The notes under the pieces were generated by a model, which saw only the letters and a program-made list of their open reading frames with translations, ran no database searches and was not told the DNA's origin. A stretch of DNA of 64,000 nucleotides from Hanleya hanleyi (taxonomy: Eukaryota; Mollusca; Polyplacophora; Lepidopleurida; Hanleyidae), in the NCBI GenBank assembly GCA_036873755.1, contig JAVTVY010016124.1, forward strand, positions 1 to 64,000, read 5' to 3'. Each line of letters opens with the position of its first letter. The first letter of the stretch is position 1. A program made the position numbers and the translations under genes. Shown one piece after another: positions 35,955 to 47,169 of this stretch.

Positions 35955-36125
35955 TCGTTGTGATGGCTAAGAATGTCCTGTACCATTGTTCGTTCTCCTA
36001 TCCTTTTCTTTATGGATAATTGTCCGTCCTTATAGTCGCAACTCGCAAATGTGGAGAAAAATATTCTATCTGGGTTACGAGAGAGGGACCGGACACTTTT
36101 CGCTACCAGCCAGCCATGCTGTCAC
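35955..36125. repeat. dispersed repeat, copy 2 (see 16.46 kb)
   Basis: gatggctaagaatgtcct, caaatgtggagaaaaat and ctgggttacgag...ccggacact occur in the same order as at 16500-16660. Confidence 0.6.
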
Positions 36126-36433
36126 ACCGGTACCAGTATTCATTTGCAACACCTGCCATTTATTTTATGCAGCAGAATTTTAATTCAGTCCTATCAGATC
36201 CCAGTGAAATTTAAGGATTTTTCCCGAACCCAAGATCTGTGCCATTTTTTTTCTTTTTTTCTTCTTTTTTAACCCAGAAACACCATTGATGTTTAGTAGA
36301 CAGTCAGTAAGAATTTCCACGTCAATATTACGTACGGCGCTAATCGAAACATTTTTTTCTGACTGTCACAGTTATCAAAATAAATTCAATCTCATGGCAG
36401 GTGATCAACTGGGAGTGTGTCAGTTGTCTCTAA

Positions 36434-36518
36434 GGCCTGGTACACAAGACAAGTGAGACCAAATTCGTGGAAATTTGGTCTCACTTGTCAAGGAAAACTT
36501 GTTCGTGTGTTCCATGCC
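36434..36518. mobile_element. 85-bp Harbinger-type MITE, TSD TAA
   Basis: The ends GGCCTGGTACACAAG and ttcgtgtgttccatgcc are inverted copies. An inner perfect 16-bp stem CAAGTGAGACCAAATT has a 6-nt loop. TAA flanks both sides (36431-36433 and 36519-36521). A GGCC start and TAA duplication fit PIF/Harbinger MITEs. Confidence 0.8.
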
Positions 36519-36612
36519 TAAGACGGTTCATTACCATTCATATGTAAAAAAAGTAGCTGGTAAATCCGCCTAAATAACAGTCTTATTATTGAAGTACTCA
36601 CCGGTAATTGAA

Positions 36613-37077
36613 AAAGGAGCATATCCGGAAATTCATATACATGTATTGTGACCATGTTTTTTTTTGGTATTAATCCTTTTTGTATGAAAGAGAGAATCTC
36701 AGAAATAACATGGATTTCAATGGGATTCTAGGGTTCAGTCAAAAATAGAACCTCAACATGATATCTTAGAAATAAATTAACAGAGTGAGCGAGTGAGTCA
36801 GTGAGTGAGTGAGTAGGATTTAACGTCGTTGTCAACATTTATTCAGTCATATCACGACGGTGTCTACATGTGCCAGAACACGAGAGTGTCCATAGTTCCT
36901 ACTACCCTGGACATTGAATCTAATTAAAATTAAATCCTATCTGCTCCCCCATTTGGATATGTCGCTCGCAACATATACGACTGGGGAGCATTGACAGGAT
37001 ATTAATTGCCTGGACACTGATCAGCCGAGCCAGTGCAGACCGAGCTCAACGTTGCTTAACTTCGGTGATCTGACGAG
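36613..37077 (-). mobile_element. 5S-headed SINE plus shared 3' flank, copy 1
   Basis: 36783-37077 is a minus-strand SINE: a 5S-rRNA-like head fragment at 37031-37077, a body with ctccccaatcg-type and gagcagata words, and a 3' end gacgttaaatcctactcact followed by CACT repeats. Compared with the 52-kb copy about 25 nt is missing from the head, removing the inner 5S promoter block. The 170 bp beyond the tail (36613-36782) also matches the other copy (51628-51786), so a larger unit was duplicated or the element is longer than the SINE alone. Confidence 0.7.
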
Positions 37078-37880
37078 TATGGCAAGCCGTTTTGGTATTT
37101 ATTCCTTCTCGAAATTGCCAAAAATCCATCAGCAGTGCATGCGGAATAAAATATCCGGTAAGCAAAGAAACTGAACGTTCACGCTGTTAGAGTACGGTGT
37201 TTTTCATCTTGGGCACACCGGTTCTCGTCTATGGCAAGCCGTTTTGGTATTTATTCATTTATTTTTGATATCAAAAATTCTTTTTTTGATATCCAAAATA
37301 GTATTTTGGATATCAAAAAAAGAATTTTGGATATCAAAAATAAACCGTTTATTTTTGATATCAAAAATACTATTTTTGATATCAAAAATTCTTTTTTTGA
37401 TATCAAAAATAAATGTGCGCCGTTTTGGTATTTAATCGGATAATTGTTGATATCAAAAATACTATTTTTGATATCAACAATTCTATTTTTGATATCAAAA
37501 ATTCTTTTTTTGATATCAAAAATAGAATTGTTGATATCAAAAATACTATTTTTGATATCAAAAATACTATTTTTGATATCAACAATTCTATTTTTGATAT
37601 CAAAAATAAACCGTTTATTTTTGATATCAAAATTCTTTTTTTGATATCCAAAATAGTATTTTGGATATCCAAAATAGAATTTTTGATATCAAAAAAAGAA
37701 TTTTTGATATCAAAAATACTATTTTGTATATCCAAAATAAACGGTTTATTTTTGATATCAAAAATTCTTTTTTTGATATCAAAAATTCTTTTTTTGATAT
37801 CCAAAATACTATTTTGGATATCAAAAAAAGAATTTTTGATATCAAAAATAAATGAATAAATACCAAAACGGCTTGCCATA
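37078..37880. mobile_element. GATATC-rich palindromic element inserted in the SINE head, TSD GACGAG
   Basis: The ends are tatggcaagccgttttggta at 37078 and its complement ending at 37880. GACGAG flanks both (37072-37077 and 37881-37886), and the uninterrupted SINE head at 52131-52140 shows the empty site. The core (37256-37855) is an array of TTTTTGATATCAAAAA-type palindromes with about 25 GATATC words. Inside, 37105-37229 is an inverted copy of the right flank, and the left terminal sequence is repeated at 37230. There is no transposase frame. The long frames on both strands encode (IFDIKNS)n-like artefacts. Confidence 0.75.
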
Positions 37881-38005
37881 GACGAGAACCGGTGTGCCCA
37901 AGATGAAAAACACCGTACTCTAACAGCGTGAACGTTCAGTTTCTTTGCTTACCGGATATTTTATTCCGCATGCACTGCTGATGGATTTTTGGCAATTTCG
38001 AGAAG
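37105..38005. repeat. 901-bp palindrome around the GATATC element
   Basis: 37105-37229 is the exact-looking inverted copy of 37881-38005 (125-bp arms ending in gaaattgcc and ggcaatttc). The arms continue inward through the element ends, giving about 150 bp of near-perfect stem. The core is itself locally palindromic everywhere. This would be unstable in cloning and hard to assemble. Confidence 0.9.
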
Positions 38006-38460
38006 TGCCTAAATCGCACGTTAAAGGTTCTACCAAATGGTCAGCACATCCCATACTTTTTTTGATGGTAAGTTGTTGTAAGAGATTCTATTTGACATTT
38101 AACGACGGTTTACTGCTCATGGGAAGGGACCTCGAAGTTAAATAGAAGCAAACAGGAAACCCTCCATTACCACCCATGTTATGGAACGGCGAAGGTCGTG
38201 ACCTGCTGACCCATGAGGTCAGACTCTGATTACGATCGTTCGTAGTTAGCAATCGTAGCGAATGTTCTGGGCAACATTTCCATTGTAACGCCAACAACGT
38301 CACCAAGCTAAATGTAATGCCTTTGTTGACGTCATTATGATGTCTTCATTTCCAATACCAACCACCTCGCTGGGGGTCTAATAACACCCCAGCCACCAGT
38401 CAGATTTTTGGACCGGATTCGGGGCCTTCGCGCACATCGCCGGAAGTGACATCATATATA
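38006..38460. repeat. dispersed repeat family D1, copy B (5' part)
   Basis: Ordered blocks match 23800-24160 (ggttctaccaaatggtc, gacctgctgacccatgag, gattacgatcgttc, caatcgtagc, ttgacgtcat). A CRE word TGACGTCA is at 38327. Confidence 0.65.
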
Positions 38461-40012
38461 GTAAAATAGATGTTTAACGAAAATTTTGATTACTTTTCAA
38501 GTCTGCATAATACCTCCGTTGACCTAGCATTAAAAAGAATTATCTGGAGATAATTTTCCCTGTTTATCTGGACAGAGCATATGAAAAGTAGTTCGCTCAT
38601 GTGCAACACTAAAGGAGTTGTTTGGTCGGATTCAAACTGCACCGTGCGTTGGTTGGTTTCCCCTATACGTCATAGCAACGTAGTAAAGGTCAACTTCCGC
38701 TATTGGAGGCAGGGATGCATTCACCAAGCCTCGATCCGTTTTCCGCTTTTTACAAACAGCTCCAAATCTAATCTCACCCACAGGCAACAAAAATGTAATG
38801 AGCTGTTACATATGATGCGCGCGGTTTATTACGCGAAACCTGTCACACCATTTAGTTTTTAACTATGCAGTTATGTCAACCATGCCATTATATATTTCAA
38901 TTATGTCATAAATTACATCAGTACGGTACTTTATCAAGACAAACGCAAACGAACTCTTTTGGGGGAGAGCAGTTTTACAAAATTTACAGAGCTGTGACGC
39001 GGCTTAGCAACACAATGGCGGACTTTTCATTGAAAAAATGACGGGGATGGGAGGGGTAGGTATCTATGGCTACAGCCTGAAAATAGAACCGGTACGTTCT
39101 TTCATTCATGCATTATCCATCACGCGCTGGTGATCCATGCCAATCAAAACGACAAACCAATGGAATATCATCGAATCATACGAACTGTTCCTTCCGTTCT
39201 GCATTTTTACTACGGTGGGGCAGAGATCATTCCTGCAGCCGTTTAGACGAAAGGTATATGCAATCGAAGCCAGGAGATTGGCAGGGATGTTATTGGAGCC
39301 TGCGAAATGGAGCATGCGCTGTGGGGAGGTTGTTCCAATACACGATTTGCCAGTTTAGGAAGTAGTCCATAGTTTCGGATTATTGGTCCCCCCTCAAAAA
39401 TATTTATACATCAGAGCGCCCGGGTCTGACCACATGATAATTATCCTTCCCTTTTTGATAACCAGTATTTATAGTACCAAGCTTCTAGGTACTACCATTT
39501 CTTCAAAATGACATATGCGGAGGGGTGGCTCGATTGAGCTATATGGCGAATCGGGTCGCGAAGTCAACCTTCGTCAGCCTCAGTTTCGTACGTTTTTCAG
39601 GTGTTTAAAAATAGGGTTATGTTGCATATGGGGTATGTGACAAAAATCGGCGTGGTCAGCCCCATATTTTGAATAGCTTTTTTATCTTGCCTCCAGACGG
39701 GGAACACTGGGGAGAAATCTTGTGGAAATCGATTGTCAAGATTTCTCCAGGAAGTGAACGAAATATGGCGTATTTTGGGTCATTTTAATAGATTTTCCAG
39801 AAAATTTGGAGTACGTTCCGAGGGAAGAAAATTTATCTCGGGTTAAATTTGCATAACTGGCTTATATGTTAAATTAATCGTATGAGCATTCCCATGAAGA
39901 AAATATGTACTTTTACATGGGTTTCTGCATGGTTTGGCAACTCGAAAAGACGGAAGGGCTACACCAATGGTCTACTTCAGCAACGAGGGGTCTACTGTGG
40001 ACTGCACCCTTA
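38461..40012. other. unique stretch, no confident gene
   Basis: Slightly richer in GC. A 93-codon frame (38581-38862) and two overlapping about 80-codon frames (39108-39365) have no recognisable domain. acaatggcggac near 39010 resembles a YY1-type site but opens only an 8-codon frame. Confidence 0.4.
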
Positions 40013-40242
40013 GCGATCGTCACGCACCAGCACACACCGTCGGGCGAAGACGCAGGCCGTACACCGGGCATGTCCTTCATATAAGGCCATAGGTTAAACA
40101 GCGATAGAAATGAGCAAAAATGCTGTTTATTCGAAAACGGCTATTGCTCAATTTCCCGTTGTTTAACCTGGACTTTTATGTTTATGTAAACATGCCCGGT
40201 GTACAGCCTCCATCTTCGCCCGACCGTGTGTGACGATCACTG
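40013..40242. mobile_element. MITE, 230 bp with about 90-bp arms
   Basis: gcgatcgtcacgcac, cgtcgggcgaaga, gtacaccgggcatgt and ggttaaac recur in inverted order on the right (gtttaacc, acatgcccggtgtac, tcttcgcccgacc, gtgacgatcac). Almost the whole element can fold into one stem. TSD uncertain (CTTAG is a candidate). Confidence 0.75.
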
Positions 40243-40257
40243 ACTTAGCCTAAACCG

Positions 40258-40880
40258 GCACATTGTCTATTGTTGTGCAATGCACGTCACAATAGGACGT
40301 CCGACATAATTAACTAGTGGATATTATACGACGTTATCGTAATCAGACTCACTCTGACGTCATGGGTCAGTGGTTATACCGCTTCAATACGTTTTTCACA
40401 TATATGTTTTATTGCGGTAAAAAATCCAATTTTATGTCATTTTTCGAAGAAAAAATACCAACTTATTGTTTACATAGCTTCTCTGTATATTCTCATGCAA
40501 AATGTGAAGGGGTATTTGGTAGAACCTTTAAAACTATAACGAGACGCGGATTTATTCTAGTCTCCATTTTTATCATTTTTGTTCCAGCAAGTTGTAAAAA
40601 GCCCCATGCATGGGAGATGACAAGGACATGGTTTGTGAAGGTCGACTGTCTACTGAATATTAGAGGGCATTTACGATGACAAACATTATTGACTAGCCTG
40701 AATATCAAATCCATCGTAGGCCTGCGATGGCCTGACATTTGGGTTGAGACAATCCAGACATCCGACGACGATTGAAGCCGACAAGAGAGTGACGTATGCG
40801 TTCGGCAATTGGTAAACTGGTGGGTGGGTGCATGTGACCAATCAAGTTTCGTCAAATCGAAATTCACAAGTTGTCCACGG
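40258..40880. repeat. dispersed repeat family D1, copy C (3' part)
   Basis: Closely similar to 52165-52305 plus 52607-53055, and to 24165-24600 in its first half. Its cgtgcg...ggtaaaaaatccaatttt segment is the empty site for both the MITE at 24277 and the D2 insertion at 52306. Carries CRE TGACGTCA at 40355. Confidence 0.75.
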
Positions 40881-41066
40881 TCCGTGTAACCTTGCACAGT
40901 TCAATTTTCGTTTTTCGTTTTGATTTCTGAAAACCAAAAATTGACATTTGACCGTCAATTTTCAACTTTCGTTTTCGGGTTCTCAAAATCAAAAATAGAA
41001 AGTTGACCGCCAATTTACAATTTTCGTTTTACTTCGCGCAAAAATGAAAATCAAATATTGAAGATT
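40876..41066. repeat. (CAATTTTCG/TTTTCG)-rich repeat, family D3
   Basis: Starts ggtccgtgtaaccttgcac and continues with agttcaattttcg, tttgaccgtcaatttt and aaccaaaaattga words in roughly 60-bp periods. Other copies are at 48583-48800, 53057-53285, 55031-55260 and, inverted, 56640-56952. Confidence 0.85.
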
Positions 41067-41100
41067 GTCTAGGTCCGTGGGTCCGTGTATGTACCGTTAA

Positions 41101-43880
41101 TTCAATTTTCGTTTCAACAACGGAATCTTAAAGTGAGTTTCAACCACCTTTTCGTTTGTTTTTTTTTCTCAATACAAAACGGAAATCGGTTATCGGTTAA
41201 TATTTGACTGTTACGGTGCATGGACGGTTTACGAACGGTATACCATCTATTCCCGACCGGCGTCAGGTTGCTAAAATCGGTATCTACCGTTAAACCCATT
41301 TTCGTAATTTAAAATTCGTTAGAGAATAGGTAGAAGTACCGTCTACCGTTTTTCATTCGACCAAACGGAAAACGAAAAACGGTTACCAGTCAGCATTCCC
41401 GTTTATCATGATCTCTGCGCCATCACGGTAATTGGATATTTGATACCGATACCCATTTTCGTGGTACTGTTTTCAAATGGAAATAGGAAATCGGACTGAC
41501 ATACCGATTTCCAAATCGGGAGACGGGAATAGTTCGTTTTCTCAAATACAAAACGAAAAACGGTTATCGGTTACTATTTCGCTGTTACGGTGGACGGTTT
41601 GCGAACGGTAACATCTATTCCCGTTCAGAAAACGGTGATCGGCATCAGGTACCTAAAATCGGTATCTACCGTTAAATCCATTTCAGTAATTTAAAATTCA
41701 TTAGAAAATAGGTAGAAGTATCGTATACCGTTTTCATTCGACCAAACGGGAAACGAAAAACGGTTACCAGTCAGCATTTCCGTTTATCATGTTTCAGCTC
41801 CATTAATTACGGTAATTGGATATTTTATACCTAATTTCAAATCGGGAAGACATACCCATTTCCAAATCGAGAAACAGGAATACTTCATTTGGGAAAAAGG
41901 AACAGAAACTGATAAATGTTCAGGTTTGCAATCAGAATATCTATTCATCCGTTAAATGATGGAGAAGACATTAAATAACTGTCATATAATTGTGTAACTC
42001 GAGGATGCAAAATTGGATAGTATACATGCGCTAAATGTAATAAGTCAATCAAAATGAGTCAATTATATAAATATTCAACTGATACCTATTATTTCTATGA
42101 TGATATTGAACCATATACTTAAAGTATCTCCTTACCTGAAAAATTCGCCAAATTTTATGGGAAACATGTCTGAGTCATCTAACAGAATACGCTTTTCGCC
42201 TCTAAATATAATATATCCATCACGATCCGACATTTTGAGACAGACGATAAGACATCTCCCTTGACGAGACACTTGTATCTTTTCCGTCGCTCATACTCAG
42301 GGACAAGCATGGCCAGAGACGGCGGAAGATGGGGTGGGGGAGCGGGGTGCCACCCCCCCCACCCCCCAATACTTTCAGCAAAAAAAAAAAAACCCCAGAA
42401 AAATCGAGGCAGAGAAAACGAAAATCGAAAACACATGTATTAAGTGCAGATTTTAATTTTCATTTATAAGGTTGAGGGGCATCATTGCTCATTTACTGAA
42501 TAAGCTGAACTGTTGAAATTTTTTTTTATAGCTTAATGAACCTTTTGATCGAAATGATATATACGGCGAATATTTAATGAAACAAATGTTGTGAGAAACA
42601 ACAGAATATGTCAAACATATTGCTTTATTGCTCGGAAATACCCTAGAATGTGTCTCCGGCAGTCCAGTTCAATTACCCACACAGACAAACACCACAGATT
42701 GGAGGACGGTTGTAGGGGGGGGAGGGGGGCAGCGGGGGGCAACTTGGGCCCAGAAAACAAGAGAGCATGAGAAGTAAGATATATCGCCTGTCCTGATGAA
42801 GTCGTGTTCGTCCAGATAAAGATACGAGTCCATCATTAACAATGCCCTTTTTGTGCGCAACAAAATGTGGTTGAACTTTTTAATCCAGTAAAACGGTATG
42901 TGGTTTGATTTTTTTACCACAGCTATACCGTTTTCTTGAAATTCTGTTCCTGTTTCTCGATTTGGAAATGAGTATGTCTTCCCGATTTGCTTTTTCTCAT
43001 TTAAACAAAAGTACAACGAAAATAGGTATAGGTATAAAATATCCAATTACCATGATGGAGCTGGAACTTGATAAACGGAAATGCTGACCGGTAACCGTTT
43101 TTCGTTTTCCGTTTGGTCGAATAAAAAAACGGTAGACGGTACTTCCACGTATTTTCTAATGAATTTTAAATTACGGAAATGGGTTTAACGGTAGATACCG
43201 ATTTTAGCTACCTGACGCCGATCACCGTTTTCTGAACGGGAACAGATGCTACCGTTCGCAAACTGTCCACCATAACGGTGAAATAGTAACCGATAACCGT
43301 TTTTCGTTTTGTATTTGAGAAAACGTAAAACGAAAAAGGTGGGTAAAAAACTCATTTTCAGATTCCGTTGTTGAAACGAAAATTGAATTAACGGAGGATA
43401 CAAAAAACGATTATTGTTCCCTTTTCCCAGCGGAGCTATTCCCGTTTTCCGATTTGGAAATCAGTATGTCAGCCCGATTTCCTATTTTCCGTTTGAAAAC
43501 AGTAGGCCTACAACAAAAATTGGTATCGGTATCAAATATCCATTACCGTGATGGAGCTGGAACATGATAAACGGAAACGCTGACTGGTAACCTTTTCTCG
43601 TTTTTCGTTTGGTCGAATGAAAAACGGTAGACGGTACTTTTACCTATTTTCAGATGAATTTCGTTTTACGGAAATGGGTTTAACGGTAGATACCGATTTT
43701 AGGTACCTGACGCCGATCACCCTTTTCTGAACGGGGATAGGTGCTACCGTTCGTAAACCGTCCACCGTAACAGTCAAATATTAACCGATAACCGTTTTCC
43801 GTTTTGTATTGAGAAAACGAAAAACGAAAAAGGTGGTTGAAACTCATTCTCAGATTCCGTTGTTGGAACGAAAATTGTAA
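41101..43880. mobile_element. ACGGT-rich foldback element, 2.8 kb
   Basis: The left arm (41101-41900) holds two tandem diverged units with ggttatcggtta, gacggtttacgaacggta, ggtatctaccgttaaaccca and cattcgaccaaacgg words. The right arm (42890-43880) holds two inverted copies of the same unit, ending ttggaacgaaaattgtaa. The centre (41900-42890) is unrelated. Arms of simple, mutually similar words around a unique centre are typical of foldback elements. No transposase is seen. Confidence 0.8.
41900..42890. other. unique centre of the ACGGT foldback
   Basis: AT-rich, with purine or pyrimidine runs near 42330-42400 and 42710-42740. Frames of 85 and 125 codons at its edges run into homopolymers or the repeat arms and are not supported. 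Confidence 0.45.
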
Positions 43881-44126
43881 GTAGTATACAGCCCGCACAT
43901 AGACTCTTATTGACCTAAAAAAATTGCATATTGAGGCGGTCACGTGGCGGAGGTCAAAGGTCATTGAGTGCACTTGAGCATGTACTGACCTGTATCCTCT
44001 CATCCCGTCCATCATCTGACCTTGGATCACGTTTAGACATGCTAGGAGATGTCTCCGCGGTGATGCGGTTAGGCGGTGATGCGGCCTGCCTCGGCGGACA
44101 GAAGAATGTTCGGCAATCTTCAGGGG
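43881..44126 (+). repeat. left long TIR
   Basis: Inverted copy of 48285-48555. Contains the DR1-type AGGTCAAAGGTCA at 43951-43963. Confidence 0.9.
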
Positions 44127-44272
44127 CACCCTGGTGTACCCTATAGCCCGTACGGGCTATAAGGTACAGGGTACACCAGGTGTGTGTGTGTGTGTGTGTG
44201 CCTGCGTACGATGACGTCACTTCGGAGCGGTGCAGGGTCAAAGGTCACTTCCGGTCACGTGGTCAAAGGTCA
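43951..44272 (+). promoter_or_regulatory. cluster of DR1-type nuclear-receptor half-site pairs
   Basis: AGGTCAAAGGTCA (43951), GGGTCAAAGGTCA (44235) and TGGTCAAAGGTCA (44260) are direct repeats of RGGTCA-like half sites with a one-base spacer, the DR1 pattern bound by RXR/HNF4-type receptors. CACTTCCGGTCACGTG (ETS-like plus E-box) follows the second. TGACGTCA is at 44212. They sit 110 to 430 bp upstream of the TATA box. Function is inference. Confidence 0.45.
44130..44182. repeat. hairpin: CCTGGTGTACCCT arms around a perfect 20-bp palindrome
   Basis: cctggtgtaccct is complementary to agggtacaccagg, and between them lies tatagcccgtacgggctata, a perfect 20-bp palindrome. A (TG)n tract follows. 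A shorter version (gtaccctatagcccgtaggg) lies at about 60846, again next to (TG)n. Confidence 0.85.
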
Positions 44273-44383
44273 CTTCCGGTCAGAGTTCAATGGTTAATCG
44301 GCCTCCAAAACCCCTTTATCGCTCGTTAAGGCGCTGACCAGGGCGTTGAAGTGTTAAGCTAAGCGTTGACGGGCGTTACTGTC

Positions 44384-44390
44384 TATAAAA
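44384..44390 (+). promoter_or_regulatory. TATA box (TATAAAA)
   Basis: gtctataaaagcaagtg lies 47 bp upstream of the ATG at 44437, good spacing for a core promoter with a short leader. Confidence 0.6.
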
Positions 44391-44436
44391 GCAAGTGTAT
44401 TGCCAAAACACGCACAGTCGACGTTCAACCGTCGAT

Positions 44437-45042
44437 ATGGCTTATACTTGCTCTGAGTGCCAACGCACGTTCACCAGACGTTACGATATGATGCGACACG
44501 AGAAAAATATATACATGGGATTGAAGACTCCGAGGCACAAGAAGCCGATACAGAAATTGATGAGAGTCTATCTACTGATAAGGAGAGCTTGACCTCAGAT
44601 AGTCAGCCTACATCCCAGGAAAGTGAGATTGCTGAAAGTCTATATACTGATACGGAGAGCTTGACCTCAGATAGTCAGCCTACATACCAGGAAAGTGAGG
44701 CAGAACCTTCCTTCTGGGATCGTATTGTGACAGCAGCTATCAATACTCATGCTGCAGCGATCGAGGACGCCAGACAGGATAACTTACAACAGGCGTACAC
44801 ACAAATGCGCCCCTGCATTGATCAGGAAAACAGCCATGGCGATCTATGAACAGTATACCTTACTACCGCTTGAAATGAAAGGCAACCCCACGCACAGGTC
44901 CATCATGAAGACCAAGCGTCACTTGGAAGAGGATATGGGGCTACCACCCACTGAGGCCCTGGAAAATGCGATCAGGATGCGCAAACAACTCTTTCAGGAC
45001 ATGCTGCCCGAACAATATCCAGGCCTGCCCGACGACGATTAG
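44437..45042 (+). pseudogene. frameshifted small C2H2 zinc-finger protein
   Basis: The ATG at 44437 opens a frame with CSEC, a 12-residue finger and H, typical of one C2H2 finger. The second His is only in frame after a shift at the A-run near 44500-44506. The next frame (to about 44820) is acidic and Ser/Thr-rich, with a 25-residue segment (SLTSDSQPT, QESE) repeated twice, then SFWDRIVTAAINTHAAAIED. A second shift near 44800-44850 leads to a helical C-terminus (TEALENAIRMRKQLFQDMLP) ending at a stop at 45042. The layout resembles small multi-copy transposon-associated proteins of marine invertebrates, as I remember them. Total length would be about 200 residues. The frame breaks make it inactive unless they are sequencing errors. 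Confidence 0.5.
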
Positions 45043-45104
45043 GTCACACCGAGCAAAGATGAAAGTTTCTGAAACGGCGACTTCTGATTGGACAAGAGCA
45101 GCCG

Positions 45105-45350
45105 ATGTGAGAAGAATTTGTCCATGAACACACCCACGTTCCTGGCGTGTTTCAACCCGACATCTGCCTGATAATGCAATAGATGCACCCATGTTAAGTA
45201 CGTTCAGAGCAGTGTTTCGGATATTTTCGGGCTATATCTATGATGTATACATATCCCAGGCATATCCTCATCAGGGGAGGCCTTAGAAAACTCGAAATCT
45301 TACTGATTTCAAAGTAATAATATGTAAGCATCAGCTTTACATATGATATC
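45105..45350. repeat. 245-bp direct repeat, copy 1
   Basis: Starts atgtgagaagaatttgtcc and matches 46657-46906 nearly throughout. The copies differ in a TA-rich stretch after ttttcggg. Confidence 0.93.
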
Positions 45351-46656
45351 TGCCTCTCCGTGAGAGAAGGCGCTGTCGAGCGGCGTTAGGTCTAGCTGTA
45401 AATCAGACATATGTACCGGCTCAGTGACTCCAGAGAAAATGAAAAGCGCAAAACTGCCTTATGTCAGGTAGCTGAACCAGGCGCAGCTGATTGGCTCAGC
45501 TAATTAGTCCTGATTGGTTCGTTTAACGCTGTCACGATTGGATGATTTTGGCGCAAACGGGGAAACTGCGTGTACGGCAGAATCCTCCAAGCTCACGTAT
45601 ATTTCAATACATGCGCAATAAAGCCATCATATATTTATAATACATGGTAACTGTCTCCATCCTTCTCTAGAATCATATAGATTCAGATTGAATACAGAAT
45701 AAAACTGAATTGGCCGCACTATGTGCTGGTAATTCAAAGCAATTACAGTAACCCGGACCTCTGACTAAATATTTTAGCCAAAGATTTGTAGACCGACCAG
45801 ATATCCACCCATGCAGTAGCAGGTTAGAGTATGATCAAGTTAGCACATAGATAAGTACACACAAATGTTATTGTTAGGACGTCGTTAGTATAATATGCTA
45901 CTCCATGGGCTTCCAAAATGTGGTCTCAGGGTATTATAATCACAAGACCGTAATATAGAATTACGAATCTTAAAGAGTCTATTGTTGAGGTACATGAATC
46001 CAAGACCCGTGTTGTTAATTGCCGGCCCGGGGTGAAAATATCGAAACACAAAGCTCACAGGGCATGGAAATATAATAGGTGTAGTACCTCGTATTCACGC
46101 CATGTCAGTAGACTACACACATATGGTGGTCAATTTGCTGGAATCAGTAATAAGTGAACAGTCATGGAGACTGATCTGAACATCTATAGTTTCGATGTGC
46201 TACACTAAAATACGCCATGCCATACCGTAACTGACACTCCGAGTGTCATTGGGGCAGATATGGAATAATTCCATTATGCCATCCCATATGAAAACACTAT
46301 GTGTTATCAATAATCGTATATCAGTCAGAGTCAACGATCTCAGCAAACGTACTTCGGTATAACACATCGGAATCAACAGAAGTTCAGAGTGTTTTTCACA
46401 TGGCCCATGTACCAGTTACCATAGCTAGTTTAACTAGGAACTGAACATTGGTCTATGACCAGTGTATAACGGCATACGATAATATAATATTTAGAATATT
46501 ATATATTATTTCGTAAAATACACTATGTGCTAATTTTACATGATGATGATCAGGACTCACGACGAAGGGGTTAAAACAGTCAAGTCCATGAGGATCGCAA
46601 ACCCAAAGGAATGCAATTCACGTGTGAGGACAAAATGGGCGAAACCCATGAAGCCA
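45351..46656. other. internal stretch of the TIR element, nothing recognised
   Basis: No frame above about 70 codons and no repeats seen, apart from an AT-rich patch near 46480-46510. Confidence 0.5.
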
Positions 46657-46906
46657 ATGTGAGAAGAATTTGTCCATGAACACACCCACGTTCCTGGCGT
46701 GTTTCAACCCGACATCTGCCTGATAATGCAATAGATGCACCCATGTTAAGTACGCTCAGAGCAGTGTTTCGGATATTTTCGGGTTATATATGATATATGA
46801 TATATACATATCCCAGGCATATCCTCATCAGGGGAGGCCTTAGAAAACTCGAAATCTTACTGATTTCAAAGTAATAGTATGTAAGCATCAGCTTTACATA
46901 TGATAT
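46657..46906. repeat. 245-bp direct repeat, copy 2
   Basis: Second copy. Its downstream neighbour (46900-47085) is found inverted at 61195-61375. Confidence 0.93.
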
Positions 46907-47085
46907 ACATCTAACGCAGTAACGGACAAGAACGAATATGATGGATACAGCGCCAAATGGATTGGACAAGAGTCTTCTTGAATTGTAAACATACCCAACG
47001 CGGCTCCCCCAGCGTGGGTATGATGTACTGGAGGGGAGAATAAACCATATGAAAAAAACATGTTGTTGCTGTTGTTCTCTCATCT
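46900..47085 (+). repeat. segment found inverted at 61.2-61.37 kb
   Basis: atacccaacgcggctccccc, gattggacaagag, and the gttgttctc with catcct word order all recur in reverse complement at 61195-61375. Confidence 0.85.
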
Positions 47086-47169
47086 ATCATCCTTGATGTT
47101 ATTGTTTTTCTTTCATCTGTGTATATCATGGCGTCAAGGCGATATGCTAGGGCGTTAAGGCGTAACGAC

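Noticed and set aside
37231..37879. Overlapping 148- and 158-codon frames rich in IFDIKNS repeats
   Set aside because: They are the translation of a palindromic GATATC array; both strands give the same peptide because the DNA is self-complementary.
42179..43046. Frames of 85 and 125 codons in the foldback centre
   Set aside because: They run through homopolymers (C-, A- or G-runs) and into repeat arms.
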